64,000 bases of DNA from Semisulcospira habei (lineage: Eukaryota; Mollusca; Gastropoda; Semisulcospiridae), in assembly GCA_036245525.1 (NCBI GenBank), contig BTPG01000006.1:75374727-75438726 (forward strand). The letters run 5' to 3'. A program made the translations under genes and the position numbers. The notes below the pieces were generated by a model, which was not told the DNA's origin, did no database searches, and worked only from the letters and a program-made list of their open reading frames with translations. Positions 36,301-51,300 of the stretch are shown piece after piece; within the stretch, counting starts at the first letter, position 1, and each line of letters starts with the position of its first letter.

Positions 36301-39300
36301 ACAATTGTGGAAGCTGTACCTACAGATCTTGCAACTGTGGAAGCTGTACCCGCAGATCTTACAACTGAGGAAGCTGTACCCACAGATCTTACAACTGTGG
36401 AAGCTGTACCCACAGATCTTACAACTGTGAAAGCTGTACCCACAGATCTTACAACTGAGGAAGCTGTACCCACAAATCTTACAACTGAGGAAGCTGTACC
36501 CACAGATCTTACAACTGTGGAAGCTGTACCCACAGATCTTACAACTGTGGAAGCTGTACCCACACATCTTACAACTGAGGAAGCTGAACCCACAGATCTT
36601 ACAACTGAGGAAGCAGTACCCACAGATACTAGAACTATGGAAGCTGTACCCACAGATACTACAATTATGAAAGCTGTACCCACAGATACTACAATTGTGG
36701 AAGACTTTTCACCTGTGGTAGACGTACCAAGTGATATAACAACTGTTGAAGACATAGCATCAGGAGACACAACAGAATCACCCGCAGAGCTTACAGCTGA
36801 TCTTATAACTGTTGAAGCTGTACCCATAGATCGTACTGCAGAAGACATAACATTAGGAGACACAACGGAGCTAACTACTCTGGAAGTAGTACTCACCGAT
36901 CTTGCAACTGTAAAAGACGATCCAACAGTTCTTACAATTGTGGAAGAAATTACATCAGGAGACACAACAGAATTACCAACAGATTTCACAACCATGGGAG
37001 ACGCAGTAATCACAGACTTCACAGCTGTAGAAGAGATAACATCAGGAGATAGAAGGGAATTAGCAGATCTTACTATTGTGGAAGCCAAACCTACAGATCT
37101 TACAACTTTGGAAGGCGTGCGGGCAGTTCTGACAAGCGTGGAAGGCATAGCATCAGGAGGCACCAAAATATTGCCTGATGTTACATCGGTGGAAGGCGAT
37201 ACATCAGGAGACACAACGGAAATACCCGCAGATCTTACAAGTGTGGAAGAAGTATCCGCAGGTTTTACAACTGTGGAAGCTGTACCCACAGGAACTACAA
37301 CAACGGAAGACGTGCCACTAGAACTTACAACAGTGGAAGAAATGCCGACAGATCTTACAACTCATCTTTCAACTTTAGAGGCCGTAACCATAGATATCAC
37401 ACCTGAAGAAGGCACAAAAGAATTACCAACAGATATTACAACTGAAGAAAGCATACCTACAGATCCTGTATCTGTGGAAGCCGTTACATCAGAGGACACT
37501 GCAGAATTACCAACAGATCGTAGTACACCACCAGACGTATCAACAGATGTTGCAACTATGGAAGACACAGCAGAATTACGCACAAATCTTTTAGCTAATC
37601 TTACGACTGTCGAGGCCGTACCCACAGATCGTACAACTGTCGAGGCCGTATCCACAGTTCGTACAACTGTAGAGGCCGTACCCACAGATCGTACAACTGT
37701 AAAGGCCGTATCCACAGATCTTGCAAGTGCAGAAGGCGTATTAACATATCTTACAACTCTGGAAGACGTGGATGGTGAATTCACAGATCATACAACTGCG
37801 GCAGACATTGCATCAGAAGACCCGCAGTGTGTGGAGGACATTACATTACGAGACACATTAGCATTATCCACAGATCCTACACTTGTGAAAGCCATCCCCA
37901 CAGATCTTATACGTGTGCAAGACGTTGCTTCCAGAGACACGACAGAATTATCATCAGATCGTGCAAGTGTGGAAGACATGACACCAAGAGTCACAAAAGA
38001 ATTACACACAGATCAAAAAGCCGTGCCCACAGATCTTACGACTGTGGAAGCTGTACTCACAGATCTTACAACTGTGGAAGACGTACCAACGGACCTCACA
38101 ACTGCGGAAGACTTAATTTCGGGAAACACAACAGAATTACCAACAGATCTTACAAGTGACGTTAGAACTGTGTATGACGTGCCCACAGATCTCACAACTG
38201 TGGAATATGTTGCTTCAGGAGACACATTTGAATTCTCAGCATATCTTACAACTGAGGGTGACGTACCCACAGATTTTAGTACTGTTGAAGGCGCACCAAC
38301 CGATCGTACAGTGGAAGACGTAACAACAGGAGACCTTACAGAATCTCCAGTAGATCTTCCAACTGTAAAAGACATACCCACATCTTTTGCAACCGTGGAA
38401 GACGTTACAACAAGCGACACAACGGAATTACCCAAACAATTACCGGGAGATCTGGAATCGTCGACTGCAGATGAAGTAACAACGTATTCTTTATTGTCTG
38501 CTGGTGCTGGGGAATTTAGAACAGGCGTACCGTCAGATCGCACAACTAAACTGACGGAAACCACAGTTTCAGCTATTTCCTCTGCTGTTCTCACGACCTT
38601 TCCTGTGGACATGTCTTCAGGTGACACCCAACCTCCAGACTTCATAACTGTCAAAGTGTTTACGGAACCAGACGCCATAACAACACGTACGATAGGTGAT
38701 CTGACTTCTAGCGATTCAACAGAATTGTCAACAACGAAGTTCCTGCCGGTTGAAAGTGCCACATTTTATGACACAACAGTAACCACCGCTTTAGATTCCC
38801 GGGGTGATAGTTCCACGTCCGTTGATACTGTATTTGTTGAACAAGTAACGTCTGGCTATACAACAGAATCAGAAGGAGAAGTTTGGTACATAGTTACAAC
38901 AGAAGTCACAAAATTGGTAGCAGCGTCCACGGCCACATCGGAGTTACTGACAGAAGTTTCAGATCCAGAAAAAGAGTCTTCGGATACAGGATCACCGGCA
39001 GATCTTACAACCTTGGGAGACACGGCAACATTCTTCACACCAGGAGACACAACACAGCTACCATCAGACCTTACAACCGTGGCAGACGGAACAACAGGCG
39101 ACACTACAGAATCACTGGCAGGAGTTCCAGTTCCTGAACACGTCACATCAAGAGACGCATTACATCCCGAGGTCCCAACAACGAAAGCTCATGTAACAAC
39201 TCGAGACTACACCGCAGAAGTACTGACTGAAGATGTGACGTCAGGGCACACGACAGAATCACCAGCCGTGTTGACAACGGTGGCAGATGTAACACTAAAA

Positions 39301-42300
39301 GTATCTGCAAAATCAACAACACTGCTCACACATGAGGACGACGTCACGTCAGGAGACACAGCAGTTTCACCGACTTCTGAAGACGTAGCAATAGAAACTC
39401 GAACAGAATCAGAAACAGAATTACCAACAGAAATTACGGCATCGGGAGATACACCAGAAATATCGTCAGACGTTACATCGTTTGAAAACGTTACTTTAGA
39501 AATTACAACAAAATCGACGACTGTGTTTACGTCGATGGAAGATGTAACATCCGGGGACACAACAGAATTACCGACAGAAGCTACCACTCTAGAAGACATT
39601 ACGTGGGACGATACAACAGAATCAGAGTTCATATTTGAAGAAGACGTAACGTCAGAAGACGCAACTAAACTACCAGTTGAACTTACAACACAAGAAGGTA
39701 TTGTGTCAGATGATAAAACAGAACCGGTGGAGTTCACATCTGCAAAAACTGTAACATCGAAAGATAGAACATTATTACCGTCAGAGGTCACAACTTTGGA
39801 AGACATACCAAGTGTGCACATAACCATGTTACTAGCAAACGTCACACGTTTGGACGACGGACCGTCAGGAGACACAACAGAACAGGCAGATTTACCAACT
39901 TCCACAAAAATGTTTTCGTCCGAGGAACCTTCAACACCTGGAGACGTAGCAGCACTTCCAATGGCATTTACAACCATAGTGGACAATATATCGACGTATT
40001 CTACACCCGCTAAAGATGTAACATTAAGAGACATAACAGAATTATCAACAGATCTGACAGCCGTTCCCACAGATCGTTCACCTGTGGAAGTTGTTACAAT
40101 AGTGGAAACCGCACCCATTTATCTTAAAACTTTGGAAGACATAACACATAAACACAGTACAGCAGGCACGTTAAGAGAAACTGAAACAGTATCAGACATT
40201 ATTAGAGTGACAGACATCGAAATAACGTCATCAGGAGACACAGGAACACTTGCAGATATTGCAACAGTGCCTAACACCGAAATTAGGTCATTAGTGACAG
40301 CATCGGAGATCTCAACGTTGCCTGATATTACGTTATCGGTAGAAGCTGAAACAGTTTCGGACATTACAGCAGGGACTGACATCGAAACCACGTCATCAGT
40401 TGATATAGAAATTGTATTAGACGTTACAACAGCGCCTGACATTGAAATCACGTTCTCGAGAGAAACTAACATAGCTTCAGACATCCCAGCAGTGACAGAC
40501 ATAGACATAACGCCATCAGGAGACAAAGAAACGGTAGCATACATTACATCGGTGCCTGAAGTTGATAATACGTCTTCGAGAGACACGGCAACAGTGTCAG
40601 ACACTACAACAGTACCTGTCACTGAACTGGTGTCGTTAGGAGACACAGACACTGTGTCACACATTACAACAGTACGTGACTTTGAAATCGCGTCATCAGC
40701 AGACACAGTTTCAGGTATTACAGCAATACCAGACATTAAGATCACATCATCAGAAGACACGGAAATAATATCGAATATTACATCATTGTCCACTAAATCA
40801 GTGTCGAAACTTGTGTCTGACGTTGAAATCACACCATCAGTTTCAAGTATCACAGCAACACCTGACATTGAAATCACTTCAGCAAAATATACTGTCACAG
40901 ACACGAAATTTACAGCAGCGTCATCAGGAGACGCAGAAACAGCGTCAGACAGTACAACAGTGCCTCGTATTGACCTCACGTCAACAGGAGATGTTCCAAC
41001 TGTATCAGACATTGCGCCAGTGACAGACATCGAAATTACGTCGTCAGTTTCAGACATCACAACAGAGCCATATATTGCAATCTCGTCATCAGGAATGACA
41101 GAAGACGTGTCAAGACTTACAACAGTGCCTAACGTCGAAATCACGGCATCAGGAGACGCTGAAACAGTGTCAGACATTACAGCAGTGCCTGGTATTGAAC
41201 TCACGTCAACAGGAGACCTTGAAACGGTTTCAGAACTTGTGACAGTGACAAAAAATGATATTAAGTCTGCTGTGTCAGACTTATCAACAGCGCCGGACTA
41301 CAATACCGCGTCATCAGAATTCACTGAAACAAAGTCGAAAGTTCCTGACTTCAGTACCACGTCATCAGAATACACTGAAACAATGTCGGAAGTTGCAATT
41401 ACGTCATCAGAAGGCGCTGGCGTAGTTTCGAACAGAACAAGAGTGACAATCCTCGCAATCACATCATCGAGATATACGGAAACTGAAGCAGAAATTACAA
41501 CACCGTCTGACATTGAAATTACGGCCTCAAGCCAAACTGATGCTGAGCCTGACATAACAACAATGCCTGACATTGAAATCGCTTCACATGTCGCAGAAGA
41601 TGGATCAGGCTTTGTAACACTGCCTAACGTTGGTTCAAAATCATCAGAATATACTGAAACTGTGTCTGATATTACAATAGTTCCTAACTATGACTCCACG
41701 TCAACAAAATATACTGTTATGGTGTCGAAATTTACAACTGTGCCTTACATTGAAATCACGTCAGCAGGAGACGCAGAAACAGTGTCGGACATTACAGCAA
41801 TGCTTGATATTAAACTGACGTCAACAGAACATATTGAAACTGTGCCTGACAGTGCGACAGTGACAGACATTGAAATTACATCGTTTGGGGACAAAGATGC
41901 AGTTTCAGACATTATAAAAAAGCCAGACATTGCCATCACGTCATCAGAAAAAACTGAAAGAATGTCAAGCATCACTATTGTACCTGTCTTTGACACCACG
42001 CCATCACAATATACTGACACCATATCGAAATTTACAGCTGTACCTGCCATTGAAATCACGTCATCAGGAGACGCAGAAACAATGTCAGACATTACAACAG
42101 CTTCTATTACTGAATCCAATTTAACTGGTGACACTGAAACTTTGTCCGGCATCGCGACAGTGACAGACATCGAAATTACGTCATCGGAGGACACAAAAAC
42201 AGTTTCAGACTTTACAAAGCAGCCAGACATTGCCACGTCATCCGGAGACAATAAAAGAGTGTCAAGCATCACAACTATGCTTGACCTTGACACTACGTCA

Positions 42301-45300
42301 TCAAAACATACTGATACAGTGTCGAAATTTACAGCAGTGCCTGACATTGAAATCACGTCTTCAGGAGACGCAGAAATAATGTCAGACATGACGACAATGC
42401 CTGATAATGAAATCACGTTAACAGGAAACACAGAAATTGTGTCCGACACTTCGGCAGTGACAGACAAAGAAATTACGTCGTCGGGGAAAACGGAAACTGT
42501 TTCAGGCAATACAACTGTGCCAGACATTGAAATCACGTCATCTGTAGACACTGAAAGAGTGTCAAGCTTTACACCGACGCTAGACTTTGACACCACGTCA
42601 TCCAAATATACTGATACAATTTCGAAATTTACATCGATGCCTGACATTGAAGTCACGTCATCAGAAGACACAGAAACAGTGTCAGACATTATAACAGTGC
42701 CTATTACTGAATCCACTTTAACGAGTGACACTAAAACTGTGCCCGACATTGCAAAATCTTCAGACATCAAAATTAAGCCATCGGGGGAAACAGAAACTGT
42801 TTCAGACATTACATCTGTGCCAGACTATGTAATCACGTCATCTGTAGACACTGAAAAAGTGTCGAGCATCACAACGGTGCTAGGCTTTGACACCACGTCA
42901 TCAAAATATACTGACTTAGTGTCCAAATTTACCGTAGCGCCTGACATTGAAATCACATTATCAGGAGACGCAGAAACAGTGTCTGACACTACAACCGTGC
43001 CTGACAGTGAACTTACGTCATCAAGAGAAACTGAAACTGTGTCCAATATTTCGACAGTGACAGACATCGAAATTGCTCCGTCGGAGGACACAGAAAGTGT
43101 TTCTGACATTGCCATTGTGTCAGACATTGTAATCACGTCACAAGGAGACACTGTTAGAGCGTCAGACATCACAACAAGCATCACAACTATGCCATCACAA
43201 TATACTGACACAGTATCGAAGTTTACATCTGTACCTGACATTGAAATCACGTCGTTCAGAATCGCAGAAACAGCGTCAGACATTACAACAGTGCCTCTTA
43301 CTGAATTCAAGTTAACTAGGGACGCTGAAACTGTGTCCGACATTGCGACAGTGACAGACATCGAAACTACGTCATTGGGGGATACAGAAACAGTTTCAGA
43401 CATTACAACTGTGCCAGACATTATAATCACGTCATCTGTACACACCAAAAGACTGTCAAGGATCATAACAGTGCCTGTTACTGAATCCAAGTTAACTAGT
43501 GACACTGAAACTGTGTCCGACATTGCGACAGTGACAGACATCGAAATTACGTCATCGGGGGACACAGAAACAGTTTCAGACTTTACAAAACAGCCAGACA
43601 TTGTAATCACGTCATCAGAAGGCACTAAAAAAGTGTCAAGCATCACAACTGTGCCTTTTTTTGACACCACGTCATCAAAACATACTGACACAGTGTCAAA
43701 TTTCACAGCAGTGCCTGTAATTGAAATCACATCATCAGGAGACGCAGAAATAATGTCAGACATTACGACAGTGCCTGATATTAAAATCACGTCAACAGGA
43801 GACACAGGAACTGTGTCTGACATTTCGACAGTGACAGACAAAGAAATTACGTCGTTGGGGAACACAAAAACTGTTTCAGACATTACACCTGTGCCAGACA
43901 TTGTAATCACGTCATCTGTAGGAACTGAAAGAGTGTCAAACATCACAGCGGTGCTAGACTTTGACACCACGTCATCAAAATATACTGACACAATTTCGAA
44001 ATTTTCAGCGGTGCCTGACATTGAAGTCAAGTTATCAGAAGACACAGAAACAGTGACTGCTACTGAATCCACGTTAACAGGTGACACTGAAACTGTGTCC
44101 GATACTGCGACAGTGATAGACATCAAAATTACGTCATCGGGGGATACTGAAACAGTTTCAGGCATTTCAAAAAAGCCAGACATTGTAATCACGTCATCAG
44201 GAGAAACTGAAAGAATGTCAAGCATCACTACTGTACCTGACTTTGAAACCATACCATCACAATATACTGACACAGTATCGAAATTTACAGCTGTACTTGA
44301 CATTGAAATCGCGCCATCAGGAGACGCAGAAACAGTGTCAGACATTACAACTGCTCCTTCTACTGAATCCAAGTTAACTGGTGACACTGCAACTGTGTCC
44401 GACATCGCGACAGTGAGAGACATTAAAATTGAGTCATCGGGGGACACAGAAACAGTTTCAGACATTGTAGTCACGTCATCAGGAGACACTAAAAGGGTGT
44501 CAAGCATCACAGCTATGCTTGACCTTGACACTACGTCATCAAAACATACTGTTACAGTGTCGAAACTTACAGCAGTGCCTGTGATTGAAATCACATTATC
44601 AGGAGACGCAGAAATAATGTCAGACATGACGACAATGCCTGATAGTGAAATCACGTCAACAGGAGACACAGAAATTGTGTCCGACATTTCGACAGTGACG
44701 GACAAAGAAATTACGTTGTCGGGGAAAACGGAAACTGTTTCCGACATTACAACTGTGCCAGACATTGAAATCTCGTCATCTGTAGACGCTGGAAGAGTGT
44801 CAAACATCACAGCGGGGCTAGACTTAGTGGCCACGTCATCAAAATATACTGATACAATTTCGAAATTTACAGCGGTGCCTGATATTGAAGTCACATCATC
44901 AAAAGACACAGAAACAGTGTCAGACATTAAAACAGTGCCTGTTACTAAATCCACGTTAACGGGTGACACTGAAACTGTGTCCGACATTGCAACAGTGACA
45001 GACATCAAAATTACGTCATCTGGGGAAATAGAAACTGTTTCAGACATTACATCTGTGCCAGACTATGTAATCACGTCATCTGTAGACACTGAAATTGTGT
45101 CCGACATTTCGACAGTGACAGACAAAGAAATTACGTCGTCGGGGAAAACAGAAACTGTTTCCGACATTACAACTGTGCCAGACTATGTAATCACGTCATC
45201 TGTAGACACTGAAATAGTGTCAAGCATCACATCGGTGCTAGACTTTGACACAACGTCATCAAAATATACTGACACAATTTCGAAATTTACAGCGGTGCCT

Positions 45301-48300
45301 GACATTGAAGTCACGTCATCAGAATACACAGAAACGGTATCAGACATTACAACAGTGCCTGTTACTGAATCCACGTTAACAGGTGACATTGAAACTGTGT
45401 CTGGCATCAAAATTACGTCATCGGAGGAGACAGAAACAGTTTCAGACATTACAAGAAATCCAGACATTGTAATCACGGCACCAGGAGACACTGAAAGAAT
45501 GTCAAGCATCACTACTGTACTTGACTTTGACACAGTATCGAAATTTACAGCTGCACCTGACATTGAAATCACGTCATCCGGTGACGTAGAAACAGTGTCA
45601 AACATTACAGCAGTGCATGTTATTGAATCCAATATAACTGGTGACACTGAGACTGTGTCCGACATTGCGACAGTGACAGACATCGAAATTACGCCATCGG
45701 GGGACACAGAAACAGTTTCAGACTTTACAAAGCGGCCAGACATTGTAATCACGTCGTCAGGAGACACTAAAAGAGTGTCAAGCATCACTACTGTACCTGA
45801 CTTTGACACCACGCCATCACAATATACTGACACAGTATCGACATTTTCAGCTGTACCTGACATTGAAATCACTTCATCAGGAGACACAGAAATACTGTCA
45901 GACATTAGGACAGTGCCTGATATTGAAATAACGTCAACAGAAGACACAGAAACTGTGTCCGACATTTCGACAGTGACTGACGAAGAAAGTACGTCGTCGG
46001 GGAACACAGAAACTGTTTCAGACATTAGAACTGTGCCAGACATTGTAATCCCGTCATCGGTAGACTCTGAAAGAGTATCAAGCACCACAACGGCGTTAGA
46101 CGTTGACATCACGTCATCAAAATATATTGAATTAGTGTCCAAATTTACCGTAGTGCCTGACGTTGAAATCAGGTCATCAAGAGACGGAGAAACAGTGTCA
46201 GACATTACAACCGTGCCCGATAGTGAACTTATGTCACCAAGAGAAATTGAAACCGTGTCCAATATTTCGACAGTGACAGACATCAAAATTGCGTCGTCGG
46301 GGGACACAGGAAGTGTTTCAGACATTATAACTGTGCCAGACATTATGATCACGTCACAAGGAGACACTGATAGTTCGTCAGACATCACAACAGGCATCAC
46401 AATTATACCTGACTTTGGCACCACGCTATCACAATATACTGACACAGTCTCGAAATTTACAGCTGTACCTGAAACTGGAATCAGGTCATCAGGAGATACA
46501 AAAACAGTGTCAGACATTACGACAGTGCCAGTTACTGAGTTCAAGTTAACTAGTGACACTGAAACTGTGTCCGACATTGCGACAGTGACAGACATCGAAA
46601 TTATGTCATCGGGGAACACAGAAACAGTTTCAGACTTTACAAAACAGCCAGACATTGTAATCACGTCATCAGGAGACACTAAACGAGTGTCAAGCATCAC
46701 AACTGTGCCTGACTTTGACACCAAGTCATCAAAATATACTGACGCGGCTTCGAAATTTACAGAGGTGCGTGGCATTGCAGTCACCTCAGAAAGAGTGTCA
46801 GACATTACAACGGTTACTGTTATTGAAATCACTTCAGCAGGACACCTAGAGACTGTGTCTAACATTGCGACATTGTCAGACGTCGAAATTACGTCATCGG
46901 AGGATACAGAAACAGTTTCAGACATTACAACAAAACCAGACGTTGTACTCACGTCATCAGCAGAAACGGAAAGATTGTCAAGCATTAGAATTGTGCCTGT
47001 CTTTGACACCACCTCATCAAAATATGCTGACACAGTGTCGAAGTTTACGGAAGTGCCTGACATTGAAATCAAGTCATCAGGAGACGCAGAAACAGTGTCA
47101 GAAGTTAGAACAGTGCCTGATATTGAACTCACGTCATCAAGAGACACTTTCTTTAACATCACGTCATCAAACTATGCTGACATAGTGTCGAAATTTACAG
47201 CTGCACCTGACATTAAAACCACGTCATCAAGAGACGCAGAAGCACTGTCAGACATTACATCAGTGCCTGCTATTGAACGCACGTCAACAAGAGACACTGA
47301 AACTGTGTCCGTCGTTGCGACAGTGACAGATATCGAAATTACGTCGTCTGGGGACGGAGAAACATTTTCAGATATCACGACAAAGACAGACATTGTGATC
47401 ACGTCATCAGGAGACACTAAAAGAGTGTCAAGCATAAAAACAGTGCCTGACTTTGATCCCAAGTCATCAAAATATACTGACACGGTGTCAAAATTTACAG
47501 TAGTGCCCGACATTGAAATCACATCATCGGGAGACATAGAAATAGTGTCAGACATGACAACAATGTCTGATACTGAACTCCCATCAACAGTGTCTGATAC
47601 TGAACTCCCATCAACAGGAGACATAAAAGCTGTGTCAGACATTTTGATCGTAACGGACGTCGAAATTACGTCATCATCTGGAGATGTAGGTACGGTATCG
47701 GAGATTTCAATATTGACTGATATTACGTCATCAAGAGACACTGAATCAGTTTCAGATTTTACACAACAGTCTGATAGTGAACTCACATCATCAATTGACA
47801 CTTTAAGAGGTGTTAATAATACAACTGCAGTTGACAGTGAGATCACACCGCCAAGTGAAACTGCAACTGTATCAGATATGACAACAGTGCCTGATTTCAG
47901 TATCACGTCATCAGAACACAATGAAACAGTGAAAGCAGTGTCTGACGTTGAAATTACCTCATTGGGAGACACTGACATAGCTACGGATAGAACAAAATTG
48001 ACAAACATCAACCTCGCGACGTCAGGAGATTCGGAAAATGAAGCAGCCATTACAACACCGTTTGACATTAAAATTACGGCCTCAAAAGCCACACACACAG
48101 TGCCAGACGTAACAAAAATGCCTGATGGTGAAATTGCGTCATCGGGAGACACAGAAAAAGTGTCAGGCATTGCAACAGTGCCCGACTTTGATTCCACATC
48201 GTCAAAAGACACTGAAACTGTCTCTGACGTTACAAGAGTTCTAGACTTTGACATCACGTTATCAAAATATACTGACACAGTGTCGAAGTTTACAACAGTG

Positions 48301-51300
48301 CTTGACAATAAAATCACGTCATCAGGAGACGCAGAAACAGTGTCAGACATTTCAACAGTGCCTCGTATTGACCTCACGTCAACAGTTGACATTGAAACTG
48401 TGTCAAGCATAGTAACAGTGTCAGACATCGAAGTATTGTCGTTATTAGGCGCAGAAACGGTTTCAGACATTTCAACAAAGCCAGACATTGTAATCACGTT
48501 ATCAGGAATGACTGAAGGAGTGTCAAGTATTACAACAGTGCCTGATGTCAAAACCACGCCATCACGAGACCTGGAAACAGTGTCAGACTTTACAACAGAT
48601 CCTGATATTGAACTTACGTCAACAGGAGACATTGAAATTGTTTTAGGCATTGAAAAAGTGACTCATATCGTGAGTACGTCGTCCGGGGACACAGAATTAG
48701 TGCCAGATATCATGTCAACAGGAGACACTGAAACAGTGTCAGACATTACAACAGTGCCTGATATCGAACTCACGTCAACAGGCGACACTGCAACTGTGTC
48801 AGGCATTGTGACAGTTGCAGACATAAAAATTACGCAATCAGAAGACATAGAAACAGTATCAGAGATCTCAAAGCTGCCCGATTTCACTTTATCAGGAGAC
48901 ACGGAAACTGTTTCAGATATCACAATACCGATCGACACTGTAACAGGTGTTGCTATTACAACAGGGGCTGACGGCCCTATCAAGTCATCCACAAAAACTG
49001 AAACCGTTCCTGACTTCAATACCACGTCATCAGAATACACGGAAACAGTGTTGAAGGTTACACATGTGTCTGACATTAAAAGTACGTCATCAGGAGACAC
49101 TGTCATATTTACAGACATTCCAAAAATGACAGACATTGAAGGCACGCTATCAGGTGATACAGAAACTGTGGGAGACATTACAACACTATCTGACATTGAA
49201 AGGACGCTATCACAAGACACGGACACGGTGTCCAGTATGACATCAGTGCCTGACGTTGACATCACGTCATCAGGACACACAAAAATTGTTTTAGATACTA
49301 TAACAGAATATGACATCGACACCGCGTCAGCAGTTGACATAAAAACGGTTTCGTACGGTTCAAGAATGCCTTACATTGAAATCACGTCATCAAGAGACAC
49401 TGCAACAGATTCAGGCATCACAACAACGTCTGGCATTAAACTTACGTCATCAAGAGAAACTGAAACGGTATCAGACATTACAGTTATCGAAATCACTTCA
49501 TCAGGAGATGCTTCAATTATAACTTCTTTAGGAGATTCTGAAAGTGTGTCACTCATTGGAACAGAACCTGACATTAAAATCACGAAATCAGGAGACACGG
49601 AAACAGCAGTAGACATTACGATAGTGCCTGGTATTGCCCTCACGTCAACAGGAGACATTGAAATTGTGTCAGACATTGCGACAGTGACAGGTATAAAAAT
49701 CACGTCGTCAGAAGACACAGACATTACAACAAAACCGGACATTGTGACTACGTCATCAGGAAACGGTGAACAGTTGTCAAACATTACAGCGGTGACTGGC
49801 ATTGAAATAAAGTCATTAAGTGACATAGAAACAGTCTTGACAGTTACAACAGTGCCAGACATTAAAATAGCGTCACCGAAAACAATCTCGGAGATTTCAG
49901 TATTGCCTGACACTTTGTCATCTGGAGACACTGAAACAGTTTCTGATTTTACAATAGAGTCTGACATCAAAACCACGTCAGTTGACTTAAAAACGGTTGT
50001 GAACAGTACAACAATTCCTGATAGTAAAAGAGACACTTCAGCTATCTTTTCTATTACAACAACGCCTGGTATTAAGATTACGCCTTCGAACGAAACTGAC
50101 ATATCAGATATTACAACAGTGCCTGACACTAAAATCACGTCGTCAGGAGAAACTGACATAGTTTCAGATATAACGCGAGCGAAAGACATCGAAATCACGG
50201 CATCAAGAGACACAGAAACTGTAACAGTATCAGGTATGACAGTATTAGGAATAACTGACACAAACTTCACTTCACCGGGAGACGCTAAGGGTGTATCCGG
50301 CGTTACAAAAATGCATGACATCGAAACGTCGACACCAGGAGACAAAACGGTATCGGACACTACGACAGTGCCTGAGATCAAACTCACGACATCAAGGGAC
50401 ACGGTGTCCGACGACATGTTAACCGAAGGGGGGGTCGTATTTACATCATCGAGAGACACTAAAGCAGTACTAGACTTTACAACAGTGCCAGACATTATAA
50501 CCACGTCCTCAGGGGACACGGTGTCCGACGACATTTTAACAGTATCGGGTGCCGTATTGACATCATCAGGAGACACTGAAACAGTAACACGCTTTACAAC
50601 AGTGGCCGACATTAAAACCACGCCATCAGAAGAAATTGAAACAGAATCTGACGTTACTTTACTGTCAGAAGAGAAAAGAGCTTCATTGGCAAACACAGGA
50701 ACAGCATTGTTCATTAAGACAACGCCTAACATTGAAATGGCGTCATCAGGAGACACTGGAACAATATCGCGATTAACGGCAGTACCTGACATCGAAATGA
50801 CGTCATCGGGAGACACGAAAGCAGTCTCACTGTTCACTGGCGCAAGACCCATCACAGAGAGTTCCTCTTTAGCTGAGCCACCTTCCATTAGAACAACAAA
50901 ACTCTTTGTAGAGACAACGTCGACAGTTGGCACAGCTGAACCGACATCTGCCTACATTGACGGGTTCTTCACAAAGAGAACCTCCTCTTCTCAAGCACCT
51001 TTGTCTACAGCAGCCAGCGGTTTAGTGTTGTTTCCTGTTATTACGTCGACTGGTGACATCACTGTCGCAAGCATCACACTTTCTAGTGCAGCACCTACAT
51101 CTGCTATACTCGGCACGAAGGAACCTGCTACTGACATAATGTTTTCTAATATTGCGTCTAAACCAAAAGTGACTTTTTCAACAACTCGTGCTTCAGTGCT
51201 TTCCCCAGTTGACGCAACCGAACTTACATCAGAAGAAGGAGGGAAGTTCACGCAGATGACATCTTCTGGCGAGATAGCGGAGTCTACTGCTGTCAGCACA

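Noticed and set aside
35655..50933. Long minus-strand open frames of 500-740 codons opposite exon E4 (for example 42825-45047, 45183-47162, 35655-37289)
   Set aside because: They mirror the repeat units of the + strand frame, are bounded by chance start and stop codons and have no splice or promoter context. In-frame repeats free of TTA, CTA and TCA in one antisense phase create them.
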